Assembly (NCBI GenBank): GCA_958295905.1
Contig: OY282382.1
Span: 806,001-870,000, forward strand
Source of the DNA: an uncultured Vicinamibacterales bacterium
GTDB taxonomy: Bacteria; Acidobacteriota; Vicinamibacteria; Vicinamibacterales; UBA8438
Direction of reading: 5' to 3'
Length of the DNA stretch: 64,000 bases
Shown here: positions 32,988 to 42,101 of the stretch, one piece after another
Position numbering within the stretch: the first letter of the stretch is position 1
Layout of the letters: each line of letters starts with the position of its first letter
The notes under the pieces: model-generated
Told to the model about the DNA's origin: nothing
Seen by the model: only the letters and a program-made list of their open reading frames with translations
Databases searched by the model: none
Translations under genes and position numbers: made by a program

Positions 32988-34255
32988 GGCTGGCCGTCGT
33001 CGTTCAACGCTACGGCGCTGAGATCATCGGCGGGTCCGAGTATCTCTGCCGGCTGATCGCGGAACGGCTGGCCGGCCGGCACGAAGTCGATGTCCTGACC
33101 ACCTGTGCGCGCGACGACGCTACCTGGAAGAACAGTTATCCGGAAGGCGACGACCGCATTCGCGGCGTCACCGTCCGGCGATTCGCCAATGACCGCACGC
33201 GGGATCCCGCTGCGTTCAACGAGTACTCCGACTGGATCCACCGTCACCCCCACTCGGCCGACGACGAAACGGAGTGGCTGAAGCAACAGGGACCGTGGAG
33301 CCCGGGTCTTCAGTCGTATCTCGAACAGCATCACCGTGACTACGATGCGCTCATCTTCTTCAACTGTCTCTACGCGCCGACGGTCCGGGGACTGCGGGTA
33401 GATCCGGCGCGCAGCATCCTCGTGCCGGCCGCGCACGACCAACCGGCGATCCGCCTCGATCTCTACCGCGGGGTGTTCTCGCTCCCGGCCGGCATCGCCT
33501 ACACCACCGCGGTCGAGCGTGGATTCCTGAAGCGGGCGTTCTCCATCCGCGCGCGCGCGGAGGAAACGGTGGGATGCGGCGTCGACTTCCCGCCCTCGCA
33601 TCTGCACGAGAGATCGCATCCGGACCAGCCCTCATCGCCGCTGTCCGCCCGGGGGGCGGTCTTTCGCAGACGTCACCGCCTCTACGGCCCCATCGCCCTC
33701 CACGGTGGACGGATCGATCCCGGCAAGGGGTGCGAAGAACTGCTCGACTACTTCAACAGCTATGCCGAGGCCGACGGCGACACGTCGCTGGTGCTGATGG
33801 GACTCAAGCTGATGCCCATTCCGAATGCCCTGCACGTGCGGTTCGCGGGCATGCTGTCGGAAACCGAACGGTTGGAGGCCCTGGAAGCAGCCACCGTGGT
33901 CGTGGCGCCCTCTCCCTTCGAGAGCCTCTCGCTACCGGCCCTCGAGTCGTTTGCGGTCGGAACGCCGGTGCTCGCCAACGCCCGCAGCGACGTGATCGTG
34001 GACCACTGCCAACGGAGCAACGCAGGCTTGTACTACGCCGGCCGGGACGAGTTCGTGGCGTGCCTCCGGCTGTTGATCCGCGATGACGACCTGCGCAACG
34101 CCATGGGACGTCAGGGGCGCGCCTACATTCGCGCCAACTACCGGTGGGACATCGTTCTCGGCAAGTACGACCGGTTGATCGCCAGCCTCCCGACCTCGCG
34201 CCCGGGGGGACGGCACCCCCGCTCGGGCCGCCGCCGCGGTCAGAAGACCGCCTGA
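32984..34255 (+). CDS. glycosyltransferase family 4
   Basis: 423 residues, GT-B fold. It begins LAVVVQRYGAEIIGGSEYLCRLIAERL (glycine-rich acceptor loop). The donor domain starts LYGPIALHGGRIDPGKGCEEL and carries the GT4 motif SPFESLSLPALESFAVGTPVLAN with the conserved acidic residue. A basic tail (RPGGRHPRSGRRRGQK) may help membrane contact. Coupled by ATGA overlap to the unknown upstream gene. Donor and acceptor unknown. Confidence 0.85.
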   Translation: MRLAVVVQRYGAEIIGGSEYLCRLIAERLAGRHEVDVLTTCARDDATWKNSYPEGDDRIRGVTVRRFANDRTRDPAAFNEYSDWIHRHPHSADDETEWLKQQGPWSPGLQSYLEQHHRDYDALIFFNCLYAPTVRGLRVDPARSILVPAAHDQPAIRLDLYRGVFSLPAGIAYTTAVERGFLKRAFSIRARAEETVGCGVDFPPSHLHERSHPDQPSSPLSARGAVFRRRHRLYGPIALHGGRIDPGKGCEELLDYFNSYAEADGDTSLVLMGLKLMPIPNALHVRFAGMLSETERLEALEAATVVVAPSPFESLSLPALESFAVGTPVLANARSDVIVDHCQRSNAGLYYAGRDEFVACLRLLIRDDDLRNAMGRQGRAYIRANYRWDIVLGKYDRLIASLPTSRPGGRHPRSGRRRGQKTA

Positions 34256-34257
34256 GG

Positions 34258-35709
34258 TCACGCCCGGGGAGTCCCCGGGTCGGCGGCTCCTCCCGCCCCC
34301 CCGCTACCCGGCGCGAGGCCCCGTTTCCGGCGCGGGAGGATGTCGTAGCGCTTGATCATCTCGTTGAGCGTCGTCGGCTTGACTTGCAGCATCTCGGCCG
34401 CGCGCTTCTGCACCCCGCCGGTCGCCGCGAGCGTGCGTTCGATCAACTGCGACTCGAAGGCGGCGACCACATCCTTGAGCGAGAGCCCTTCCGGCGGCAT
34501 CACGAACTGCGGCATCTGGAACGGACGCTGGGTGCGCACGGCGTCCGGGATCAGATCCGGGCCGATCCGTGAGCCGGTCGCCAGCACGACGGCCCGCTCG
34601 ATGACGTTCTCGAGCTCGCGCACGTTGCCCGGCCAGTCGTAGGCTTCCATGAAGTCGAGCGCCTCGGCCGTGAGCTCCAGATTCCGCTTGTCGTTCTCCA
34701 CCCCGTACTTCTCGAGAAAATGCTGGGCGAGCAGGGGAATGTCCTCGCGCCGTTCGCGAAGCGGCGGCAGCTCGACCTTGATGACGTGGAGCCGATAATA
34801 GAGGTCGTCGCGGAACTTCCCTGCCGCCACGAGCTGACGGAGGTCGATGTTCGTGGCGGCGATGATACGCGCATCGACCTTCTTCGTCTCGACGCCGCCC
34901 AGCCGCATGAACTCCCGTTCCTGCATCACCCGCAACAGCTTGGCCTGCGTCTCCACCGGGACGCTGCCGATCTCGTCGAAGAAGATCGTGCCCTTGTCGG
35001 CCAGCTCGAAGAGCCCCTTCTTGGCGGCCACGGCGCCGGTGAACGCCCCCTTGAGATGACCGAACAGATTCGATTCGAGCAAATCCGGGGGCAGGCTGCC
35101 GGAGTTCACGGTGACGAAGGGGCGGTCGGCCCGGGGTGACCCGGCATGCAGGGCCCGCGCCGCGAGCTCCTTGCCGGTGCCGCTCTCTCCTTCCACGAGA
35201 ATCGTCGTACGGCTCACGGCCGCCTGGGTGATCAGGTCGAACACTTGGCGCATGCGCGGACTGCGGCCGATGATGTCCCGCAAACCGTGGTTCTGCGCCC
35301 GCAGACTCTCGCGAAGCGTGCGGTTCTCGGTCACCAGCCGCCGCTTCTCGGCCGCGTTGCGCACCACCACCAGCACTTCTTCGTTCTTGAACGGCTTGGT
35401 GATGTAGTCGAACGCACCGCGTTTCATGGCCGCGATCGCGTTCTCGAGCGACGCGTAAGCGGTGATCAGAATGACCGGCAGATCCTTGTCGAGCCGGCGC
35501 AGCCGGTCCAGCGTCTCAATCCCACCGATGCCCGGCATCATCACGTCGACGATGGCGACGTCGAACCGCCCCCTGCGAGCCAGCTCCAGCCCCTCGTTAC
35601 CGGTGACCGCGGTCGACACGCGACAGCCCTCGCGCACGAGCAGCGTCTGCAGGACCTCCCGCATGACCTCCTCGTCGTCGACGATCAGCACGGACGTGTC
35701 ACGAAGCAT
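34258..35709 (-). CDS. sigma-54-dependent response regulator (NtrC/AtoC type)
   Basis: 483 residues. The receiver domain (1-120) has phosphoacceptor Asp55 in VAIVDVMMPG and DD at 11-12. The AAA+ domain has the Walker A GESGTGKELAAR, the sigma-54 contact loop GAFTGA and the Walker B IFFDEIG. The Fis-type helix-turn-helix lies near residues 415-455 (VQKRAAEMLQVKPTTLNEMI). It activates sigma-54 promoters on phosphorylation. Its start overlaps the 3' end of the upstream histidine kinase by 11 bp, so the two form a cognate pair. Target genes are not evident. Confidence 0.95.
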   Translation of the reverse strand: MLRDTSVLIVDDEEVMREVLQTLLVREGCRVSTAVTGNEGLELARRGRFDVAIVDVMMPGIGGIETLDRLRRLDKDLPVILITAYASLENAIAAMKRGAFDYITKPFKNEEVLVVVRNAAEKRRLVTENRTLRESLRAQNHGLRDIIGRSPRMRQVFDLITQAAVSRTTILVEGESGTGKELAARALHAGSPRADRPFVTVNSGSLPPDLLESNLFGHLKGAFTGAVAAKKGLFELADKGTIFFDEIGSVPVETQAKLLRVMQEREFMRLGGVETKKVDARIIAATNIDLRQLVAAGKFRDDLYYRLHVIKVELPPLRERREDIPLLAQHFLEKYGVENDKRNLELTAEALDFMEAYDWPGNVRELENVIERAVVLATGSRIGPDLIPDAVRTQRPFQMPQFVMPPEGLSLKDVVAAFESQLIERTLAATGGVQKRAAEMLQVKPTTLNEMIKRYDILPRRKRGLAPGSGGAGGAADPGTPRA

Positions 35710-38623
35710 GGGAACCGCCCGCCGACCGCGTCCGGAGGCGCGACGACACCGGCAGCGTGACGGTGAAGCGGGTGCCGCCGTTCCCGCTCCTGCAGTCGAT
35801 CACCCCGCGATGCTCCTGAACCACGCTGTAGACGATGGACAGGCCCAGCCCGGTGCCCTGGCCGACGGCCTTGGTCGTGAAGAACGGGTCGTAGATGCGG
35901 GACAGATTCCCGCTTTCGATACCCGTGCCGGTGTCCGCCACCTCGATGACCGCCCGGTCGCCGTCGACCCGGGAGCTGATGGTCAACCAGCCGCCGGTGG
36001 GCATGGCGTCCCGCGCATTGAGGATGAGGTTCAGGAACACCTGCTGCAGCTTGCCCTCGACCCCCTCCACCGCCGTCGGGGCCGATGAGAGCTCCCGCCG
36101 GATGCGGATGTTGGACGTCCGGAGCTGATGCTCGACCAGGATCAGCACATCGTTCATCACCCCGTTGACGTCCACCGGACCGGCTGCATCGGACTGCCCG
36201 GGCCGCGACAGGTTGAGCAGACCGTTCACGATCCGGGCGGCCCGGAACACCTGCCGCTCGATCTTCTTCAGCACCTCCAAGCGGGAATCGCCGGGGGCGG
36301 CGCCGTCGATCAGCATCTGCGTGTAGCTCGAAATGCCGGTCAGCGGGGTATTGACCTCATGCGCGACACCCGCCGCGAGCAACCCGACCGACGCCATCCG
36401 GTCGGACAACTGCAACTGCTCCTCGAGCCGTACGCGCGCGGTGATGTCCTCCAGGAGAATCATCGTGCCGGCGGTATCGCCCCCCGGCGTCAGCAGCGGC
36501 GCTTGCGCCGCGTTGACCAGCAGGTCCCGCGGTTCGCCGGCGTGGCGCGAGGTCAGGGGCACCCGATACAGGGTCGATCCGGCCGCGTGGTCGCGCCGCT
36601 CGCGCGCCAGCCGCTCCGTGAAAGCGGCATCGAACAGGGACGCCAGCGGCCGTCCCACCGCGGCGGCGTGCGCCTCGCCGTAGATGCGGTCGAGCGCCGC
36701 ATTCCAGCGCACGACCCGATCTTCGAGGTCCAGCACGACGAGCCCGTCGTTCAGCGACTCGATGATGTTCTCGTTGAACTCGCGAATCCGGTCGACCTCG
36801 GCCGCCTTGACCTGCAACTGCGTGTAGAGACGACCGTTCTCGATCGCGGTCGCGACCTGCGCGGCGACCGCCGTCAGCAACGCGACGTCATCGCTGCTCA
36901 GCGGCTCGCCGCTCGCCTTGGGACCCAGCGCGAGCACCGCGATGGTCCCTTCCTCGGAGACGCAGGGCACGAAATAGTGAATCCCCTGCTCCCGCCAGAA
37001 CGCGACCTCCGCCTCGGGATGCCGGCGGGCGGACGCGGGGTCGTCGAGCAGGATCGTTCCCCGGTTGACGACGTGCGCACCGATGTCCGAGGTGGGTTCC
37101 AACCCCGGCCACGCCCCGGCCGGGCGCCCCCCCGTCGCCCGGAAGGGGCGGAACTCCCCGCCGGCCGCCGGTTCCGCGGGCGCCACCAACAGGACGGTGT
37201 GCTCGACGACCAAGGTCTCGGTCACCCGGGTCACCAGTCGTTCGGCCAGCCGGTCCAGATCGAGGTCGCTGTTCAGCTCCCGCGCGAAACCGAGCAGCGC
37301 GCGTCGGTAGTCATACCGGTCACGGTAGTACGCACGGTCGAGCATCGACTGAACGGCGTCCTTCACCGGGCCGGCCAGCAGGACGACCACCGCCGTCGCC
37401 AGCAGGGCGATGATCGAGTTGTGCCCGTCCGATTCGTTGAGGAACACGGCCCGGGCCAACCGATCGAGAACGAGGTAGATGGCCACCATCGCGGACACCG
37501 CCGCGGTGTAGACCAGCCCGCGCTTGATGATCACCTCGACGTCACGCAGGCGGTACTGGACGATGGCCGACGCGAACGCCAACGGAATCAGGCCCAACGG
37601 AATCGCGGTGACGTCGAGCGGCGCCGGGTCGAACCCGAGCCCCCACGGGATCGCGTAACCCACGACGAAGGGCAGCCCGCCCAGAATCGCCCCCCACACG
37701 ATCCATCGCAGTTGGCGTTTGGAGGTCACCGACGGCACCCGCCGCAGGGTGAGAATCATAAGGGCCAGTCCGCACACGACGCAGCCGGCCAGGTATGCGA
37801 TTTCCAGGTTCCAGACGCGCTCGACCGCGGTCGTGAACACCGCCGAGCCGGCGTCTCCGGCCAGCGCGACCGCCTGCAGGAGTCCCAGCGCGACCGCCGG
37901 GGCGTAGACCATCGGCACGACGAGGCGTCCCAGACGGTTCCGGATCGCACCGGGAGCCCGTTCGGGAAACACCAGGGCGAAGTGCACGAACAGCGGAGCG
38001 AGCACCAGGGTCGCGATCGCGTCCGCCCAGTAGAACACCCAATCCAGCCGATCCAGCCGCCCGCTGAACGAGAAGGCGAACATGCCGAAGAACGCCACGC
38101 TGAGCCAGAAAAAATGCAGCGTTGCCTGGGTTCCCGGTTTCCGGAGTCGAACCGCGGCGCCGACCAGCAGCGTGAACACGCCGACGGCGACCAGCACGAA
38201 GTACAACTGGGTTTCGGCCGCCGGCGCCGGCTCCAGGGTGACGTCGATCAGGCGGGACTGATCGAGCCGCAGCAACGTATAGCCGATGTGGCCGTCGGAT
38301 TGCCGGGAATGGAGATGCTCCACCACATCGGCGGTGGACTGCACCGGGGCGCCGTCGAGCGCCAGCAGCACGTCTCCCGCCGCGATCCCGGCCCGGTCCC
38401 CGGCCTCGTCCGGCGCAACCTCGGCCGCGGTGACGCCGGACGGCCGATCGACCCACAAGACGCCGTCGACCAACTCGTTCCAGTTGGCCCACACCACCAC
38501 GTTCGCGGCGGCGAGACAGATGAGGACGGCCACCAGGGCGACGGCCAGAACCGGGGGAACCCAGGCACTCCACCGCTCGCGCCGGCGGGCGCGCAACACG
38601 CGTCGAGACAGGGAGCGGCTCAT
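35699..38623 (-). CDS. PDZ-GAF-PAS sensor histidine kinase
   Basis: 974 residues. One membrane helix near the N-terminus, a PDZ-like domain (AGIAAGDVLLALDGAPVQSTADVVEHL), several further membrane helices up to about residue 400, a GAF-type domain (about 465-630), a PAS domain, then HisKA with His755 in GVAHEVNTPLTGI and an HATPase with VEVADTGTGI and GQGTGLGLSIVYSV. It phosphorylates the regulator encoded just downstream. A periplasmic PDZ suggests sensing of protein C-termini or envelope stress; that is inference. Very close to a standard NtrB-like output module. Confidence 0.92.
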   Translation of the reverse strand: MSRSLSRRVLRARRRERWSAWVPPVLAVALVAVLICLAAANVVVWANWNELVDGVLWVDRPSGVTAAEVAPDEAGDRAGIAAGDVLLALDGAPVQSTADVVEHLHSRQSDGHIGYTLLRLDQSRLIDVTLEPAPAAETQLYFVLVAVGVFTLLVGAAVRLRKPGTQATLHFFWLSVAFFGMFAFSFSGRLDRLDWVFYWADAIATLVLAPLFVHFALVFPERAPGAIRNRLGRLVVPMVYAPAVALGLLQAVALAGDAGSAVFTTAVERVWNLEIAYLAGCVVCGLALMILTLRRVPSVTSKRQLRWIVWGAILGGLPFVVGYAIPWGLGFDPAPLDVTAIPLGLIPLAFASAIVQYRLRDVEVIIKRGLVYTAAVSAMVAIYLVLDRLARAVFLNESDGHNSIIALLATAVVVLLAGPVKDAVQSMLDRAYYRDRYDYRRALLGFARELNSDLDLDRLAERLVTRVTETLVVEHTVLLVAPAEPAAGGEFRPFRATGGRPAGAWPGLEPTSDIGAHVVNRGTILLDDPASARRHPEAEVAFWREQGIHYFVPCVSEEGTIAVLALGPKASGEPLSSDDVALLTAVAAQVATAIENGRLYTQLQVKAAEVDRIREFNENIIESLNDGLVVLDLEDRVVRWNAALDRIYGEAHAAAVGRPLASLFDAAFTERLARERRDHAAGSTLYRVPLTSRHAGEPRDLLVNAAQAPLLTPGGDTAGTMILLEDITARVRLEEQLQLSDRMASVGLLAAGVAHEVNTPLTGISSYTQMLIDGAAPGDSRLEVLKKIERQVFRAARIVNGLLNLSRPGQSDAAGPVDVNGVMNDVLILVEHQLRTSNIRIRRELSSAPTAVEGVEGKLQQVFLNLILNARDAMPTGGWLTISSRVDGDRAVIEVADTGTGIESGNLSRIYDPFFTTKAVGQGTGLGLSIVYSVVQEHRGVIDCRSGNGGTRFTVTLPVSSRLRTRSAGGSHAS

Positions 38624-38841
38624 TCAATCGACCCGGAAGGCGAACAGGCGCAGTAAACCGCCATCTACGTGGTATGCAATCCGTATTCCAGACATCAGGG
38701 CGGGAGTGGGCGCCGACGCGGGCGTTTTCTGAACCGCGTAGCCTCGTTTCGACGTAGGCCGGTGCCGACGATCCAGATAATTGGTTTGTCTATCCAAAAT
38801 TATGAGCGTATCGTCCGGTGGGCGGGAACGCTTGAACGCCC

Positions 38842-38870
38842 CCCCGCACGGGCTTGACGCTCGTGCGGGG
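38842..38870 (-). terminator. hairpin after the outer-membrane protein gene
   Basis: CCCCGCACG / CGTGCGGGG, 9-bp perfect stem, 11-nt loop, 15 bp beyond the stop of the minus-strand gene at 38885. No T-run. The remaining 38624-38841 gap shows nothing else. Confidence 0.45.
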
Positions 38871-38884
38871 ATGCGGATACGGGC

Positions 38885-40786
38885 TCAGAAATGCACCACG
38901 ACGCCGCCGACGACCTGCCGGGGCGGCCGAATCACCAGCAGCTCGCTGAACATCGACCCCGTGTCCCACGGATCGAAGAACAGGCTGCGAACCGCCAGCA
39001 GGGCTTCCCAACGGCTGCCGCCAATGGGGGTGAACGGCAGCGCCTGGTGAACCAGGAGATCGAAGCGGGCGTCCAGCCCGCCCGGACCCGCGGGGTCGAT
39101 GCCCTCGAACGCCCCGCTGATCCGACAGCGCACGGAGACCCGGGTGGCGGACTCCGGAAACTCGGCCTCGATGGTTCCGCTGATGTCGTGGAACTGCTCG
39201 ACCGCGGGGCGAAGAACCCCGGGCGCCTCGGCCGCCGCCACCAAGCCGAACTCGGCCTGCCCCCACTGCGCTTCGACGACGGAGAAGTCGACCGACCCCT
39301 TGACCCGGCGCCCCAGCTCGCGGCGCAACGTCAAGATCCAGCCGCGGCTCGCGACGGACCCGGCGCGGGCGACGTAGTAGAAACCGGCGGGCACGGCCTC
39401 GAGACCGCCGTCCCCGAACAGCGTCACCATCTGGTTGGCGACGTCCTGATGGAACCGCCGCACGCCGACCACGACGCCCCCGGCCAGATCGCGCTCCAAC
39501 CCCACGTCGAAATGCCGCGTACGCTCCGGAAGCAGTCCGCCGTGCCGGGACAGGGTGGCGAACGTCTGTTCCGGCGGGAGCCACAGTCCCGCACCCGTGG
39601 GAGGGCGGAACGTCTCGGCCCCCGGCGCGACCATCTCCTGGGCCCCCGCCACGCGGAAACGCAGTCCGGGCGCCGGGGCCACGGTGATTGCCGCACGCGG
39701 GCTGAAGAGCCCGCCGTCGATGTAGTCGTACCGGGAGTAACGCCCGCCGTACTCGATCGACAGACGCGGCGATACGGCCCATCGATCGAAGCCGCCGATG
39801 CTGGCGGCGTTCCTGGTCTCGGCCGCGACCGTGAGGGCCAGCGGATTCACGCCGTCGTAGCGTTGGCGCCCGTACGCCGCTTCGGCCCCGAACCGGTGCG
39901 CGCCGGCTTGCGCCAAGTAGGCCCCGGACGCGAACCACGACGAGACGTCGCCGGTGTTCATGGCCCCGTGGGCGGTCCAGTCGCCCCGCCACGCCGGCGC
40001 CCCCACCGACAGATTGGCGATGCCGGCGGCGCGGGGCGCCTCGACGAGCGGGCTCGCCGACTCGAGGGTCGCGCGGGTCAGCAGATTGACTTCCCCGGTG
40101 AGCGGAAAGGCCCCAAGCCACGACGCGAACGATGCCGGCATCCCCTCCGAACGGGACAACGCCGCCTCGCCGTCCTCGGGCGGCGCCGCGCCCGGGGCGG
40201 CGCCCGCGCCCTCCCCCCGCTCCGTCTGCTTGAGCACGCCGCGCCGGGCCCGGCGCAGGCGCCATGCCCTCTCGCCGTGATCGTGCGGCGCGTCCGGCCT
40301 GCGGGCGGCCGGGGCCTCGGTCTCCGAATCGGGGCCCTGTTCCTCCGCGGCGGGAAGCGGGAGACCGAGACTCGCCAAGGTCGGGAACACCGCCCGCGGA
40401 GACGGACCGACCCGGCTCATGGCGATGGCATGGACAACCGCCCGGCCCGCCCTCACCGACACGAGCCGGCGTCGAGAAGTGACGAACCCGGCGACGTGCG
40501 CCTGCACCAGATACCGGCCCGGCGCCAGCGACGGCAACAGGAAGCGCCCGTTTCCATCCGACACCACGAGCTCGGCGCCCAACGGCCCGAACGCCGAGAC
40601 CATCGCACCGTCGAGGGGCTGGCCGTCCACGTCGGTGACCGTTCCGGCGATGCGGCCCGACCGGACCGCCGCCTGAATCGCAGGGGCGCCGGCCGCGGGC
40701 TCCGGCTTCTGGCCGGCGTCCGCCGATGCCGCACCGAACGCGAACAGCCCCGCGGCGACGATCACTACCCGCTGGAACGTATCCAT
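38885..40786 (-). CDS. outer-membrane beta-barrel with carboxypeptidase-regulatory domain
   Basis: 633 residues. A signal peptide (FQRVVIVAAGLFAFGAASADAG) is followed by a carboxypeptidase-regulatory-like beta domain (GRIAGTVTDVDGQPLDGAMV, then LPSLAPGRYLVQAHVAGF). After a charged linker come repeated amphipathic strands ending in VVGGVVVHF, the terminal aromatic of outer-membrane barrels. This arrangement resembles the TonB-dependent-receptor-like proteins abundant in Acidobacteriota, but it is short and I see no TonB box or plug, so it may be a plug-less relative. It heads a two-gene group with the secreted gene upstream (22 bp gap). Confidence 0.75.
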   Translation of the reverse strand: MDTFQRVVIVAAGLFAFGAASADAGQKPEPAAGAPAIQAAVRSGRIAGTVTDVDGQPLDGAMVSAFGPLGAELVVSDGNGRFLLPSLAPGRYLVQAHVAGFVTSRRRLVSVRAGRAVVHAIAMSRVGPSPRAVFPTLASLGLPLPAAEEQGPDSETEAPAARRPDAPHDHGERAWRLRRARRGVLKQTERGEGAGAAPGAAPPEDGEAALSRSEGMPASFASWLGAFPLTGEVNLLTRATLESASPLVEAPRAAGIANLSVGAPAWRGDWTAHGAMNTGDVSSWFASGAYLAQAGAHRFGAEAAYGRQRYDGVNPLALTVAAETRNAASIGGFDRWAVSPRLSIEYGGRYSRYDYIDGGLFSPRAAITVAPAPGLRFRVAGAQEMVAPGAETFRPPTGAGLWLPPEQTFATLSRHGGLLPERTRHFDVGLERDLAGGVVVGVRRFHQDVANQMVTLFGDGGLEAVPAGFYYVARAGSVASRGWILTLRRELGRRVKGSVDFSVVEAQWGQAEFGLVAAAEAPGVLRPAVEQFHDISGTIEAEFPESATRVSVRCRISGAFEGIDPAGPGGLDARFDLLVHQALPFTPIGGSRWEALLAVRSLFFDPWDTGSMFSELLVIRPPRQVVGGVVVHF

Positions 40787-40808
40787 GACGCCCTCTCTAC
40801 CTGCCCGA

Positions 40809-41813
40809 TCAGGACTCGGCGACGGAGAAACCCACGCTGCGGTTCAGCGATTCACCGTTGGTATTGTCCGTCACGGTGATATCGAGGCGGTATTCGGCGG
40901 GCGGAAACGCGCTCAGCGGCACGGCCTGGCCCGCCACGAGCTGGTGACCGGCGCTCAGATCGAAGCCCTGGGGCAGCGTTCGTTCGTTGAACGTCTGGGG
41001 ATTGGTCCGGTTGAAGAACGCCTCGCCGGCCTCTCTCTGGACGCTGAACGCATACTCCACGGTCACGTCCGGCATCCCGGCCCCCGTCACCCCCGCGTTG
41101 TACACGAGGAACAACAGGGAGAACTCGTCGCTGACGAGATACTCGGGCGTCGATTTCGGGACGATGCGCATCGTCCCGAGCGTGTAGGGATTGGCCGGCA
41201 ACTGCTCGGGCGCCAGCGGCGCGTTCAACGACTCGATACGCTCGGCAAGGATGACGCTGCTCGCGGCGAGTCGATCCGTCCACAGGTCGGGCACCGACAG
41301 CGCCTTCCTGAGCATCATCGTCGCGGGAGCGTCGCCGGCGTCGACCTCGCTTTCGCTCAACGCCACATAAACATCGTATTCGCCCGCCGGCGCCCAGAAA
41401 CCACGCCGGATTTCGTAGAAGCCGTCCTCGGTGGGCGCCCCCAGCAGGACGTGATAGCCGTCTTCGAACGCCGCCTCGGGCCCGGAGCCGGCGCGGGCCC
41501 CCTGCGGCGTCACGAACAGGTACATCGCGACCGCCGGCGTCGTCAGCCTGGACTGCTCGATCGACAACGTGAACGGCACGAACGTGGTCCGCTCGCTGCT
41601 CTTCAGGAAATCGTTCGCCCAGCCGAACGGCTCCTCCGTCGGTACGATTTCTCCCCGCAGGGCGGCGCCCACGACGGTGGCCAGCGACACGATCTCCAGT
41701 TCCTGCGCTTCGGCGTCGAGCGGCTGGGTGCCCTCCGCCAATCCTGCGGCGCTTCCCGCCAATCCTGCGGCGATCAGACACGCCGCCGACACGCAGCCGA
41801 TTCTCACGTGCAT
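40809..41813 (-). CDS. secreted protein of unknown function
   Basis: 334 residues with a signal peptide (MHVRIGCVSAACLIAAGLAG, AxA-type end). The mature part has strand-rich segments such as FVPFTLSIEQSRL, GFWAPAGEYDVYVALSES and a C-terminal Ig-like stretch (FPPAEYRLDITVTDNTNGESL, VGFSVAES). Such proteins are probably periplasmic. It is 22 bp upstream of the barrel gene and may be its partner or act on the same ligand. No catalytic motif seen. Confidence 0.7.
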   Translation of the reverse strand: MHVRIGCVSAACLIAAGLAGSAAGLAEGTQPLDAEAQELEIVSLATVVGAALRGEIVPTEEPFGWANDFLKSSERTTFVPFTLSIEQSRLTTPAVAMYLFVTPQGARAGSGPEAAFEDGYHVLLGAPTEDGFYEIRRGFWAPAGEYDVYVALSESEVDAGDAPATMMLRKALSVPDLWTDRLAASSVILAERIESLNAPLAPEQLPANPYTLGTMRIVPKSTPEYLVSDEFSLLFLVYNAGVTGAGMPDVTVEYAFSVQREAGEAFFNRTNPQTFNERTLPQGFDLSAGHQLVAGQAVPLSAFPPAEYRLDITVTDNTNGESLNRSVGFSVAES

Positions 41814-42101
41814 AGCCTCGTGGTTCCCCGGTCCCGCCCCGCCCGCCAGCGACCGGTGCGCAGCCTCCCGCGCCTCACCATCGCACCGCGACGGCGCCGC
41901 GGGACGGCATCAAGCCTGATCGCGTATGGAGCCTGAAGGAGTAGTCAACCACAGGCGGACGGCCCGGCACAAGTCGAACCGGCTCCATCGCCACAACCCG
42001 TTGAAACCGCGCCATTTCCCGCCTCGGAGGCCGCGGGCGGCCGCGGCCCCGGGCGGCCCCGCCGTGTTAGCATGGGGGTTTCGGACTGCCCTTGGAGCCC
42101 C

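Noticed and set aside
36128-38656. An 842-codon plus-strand open frame
   Set aside because: Antisense to the histidine kinase.
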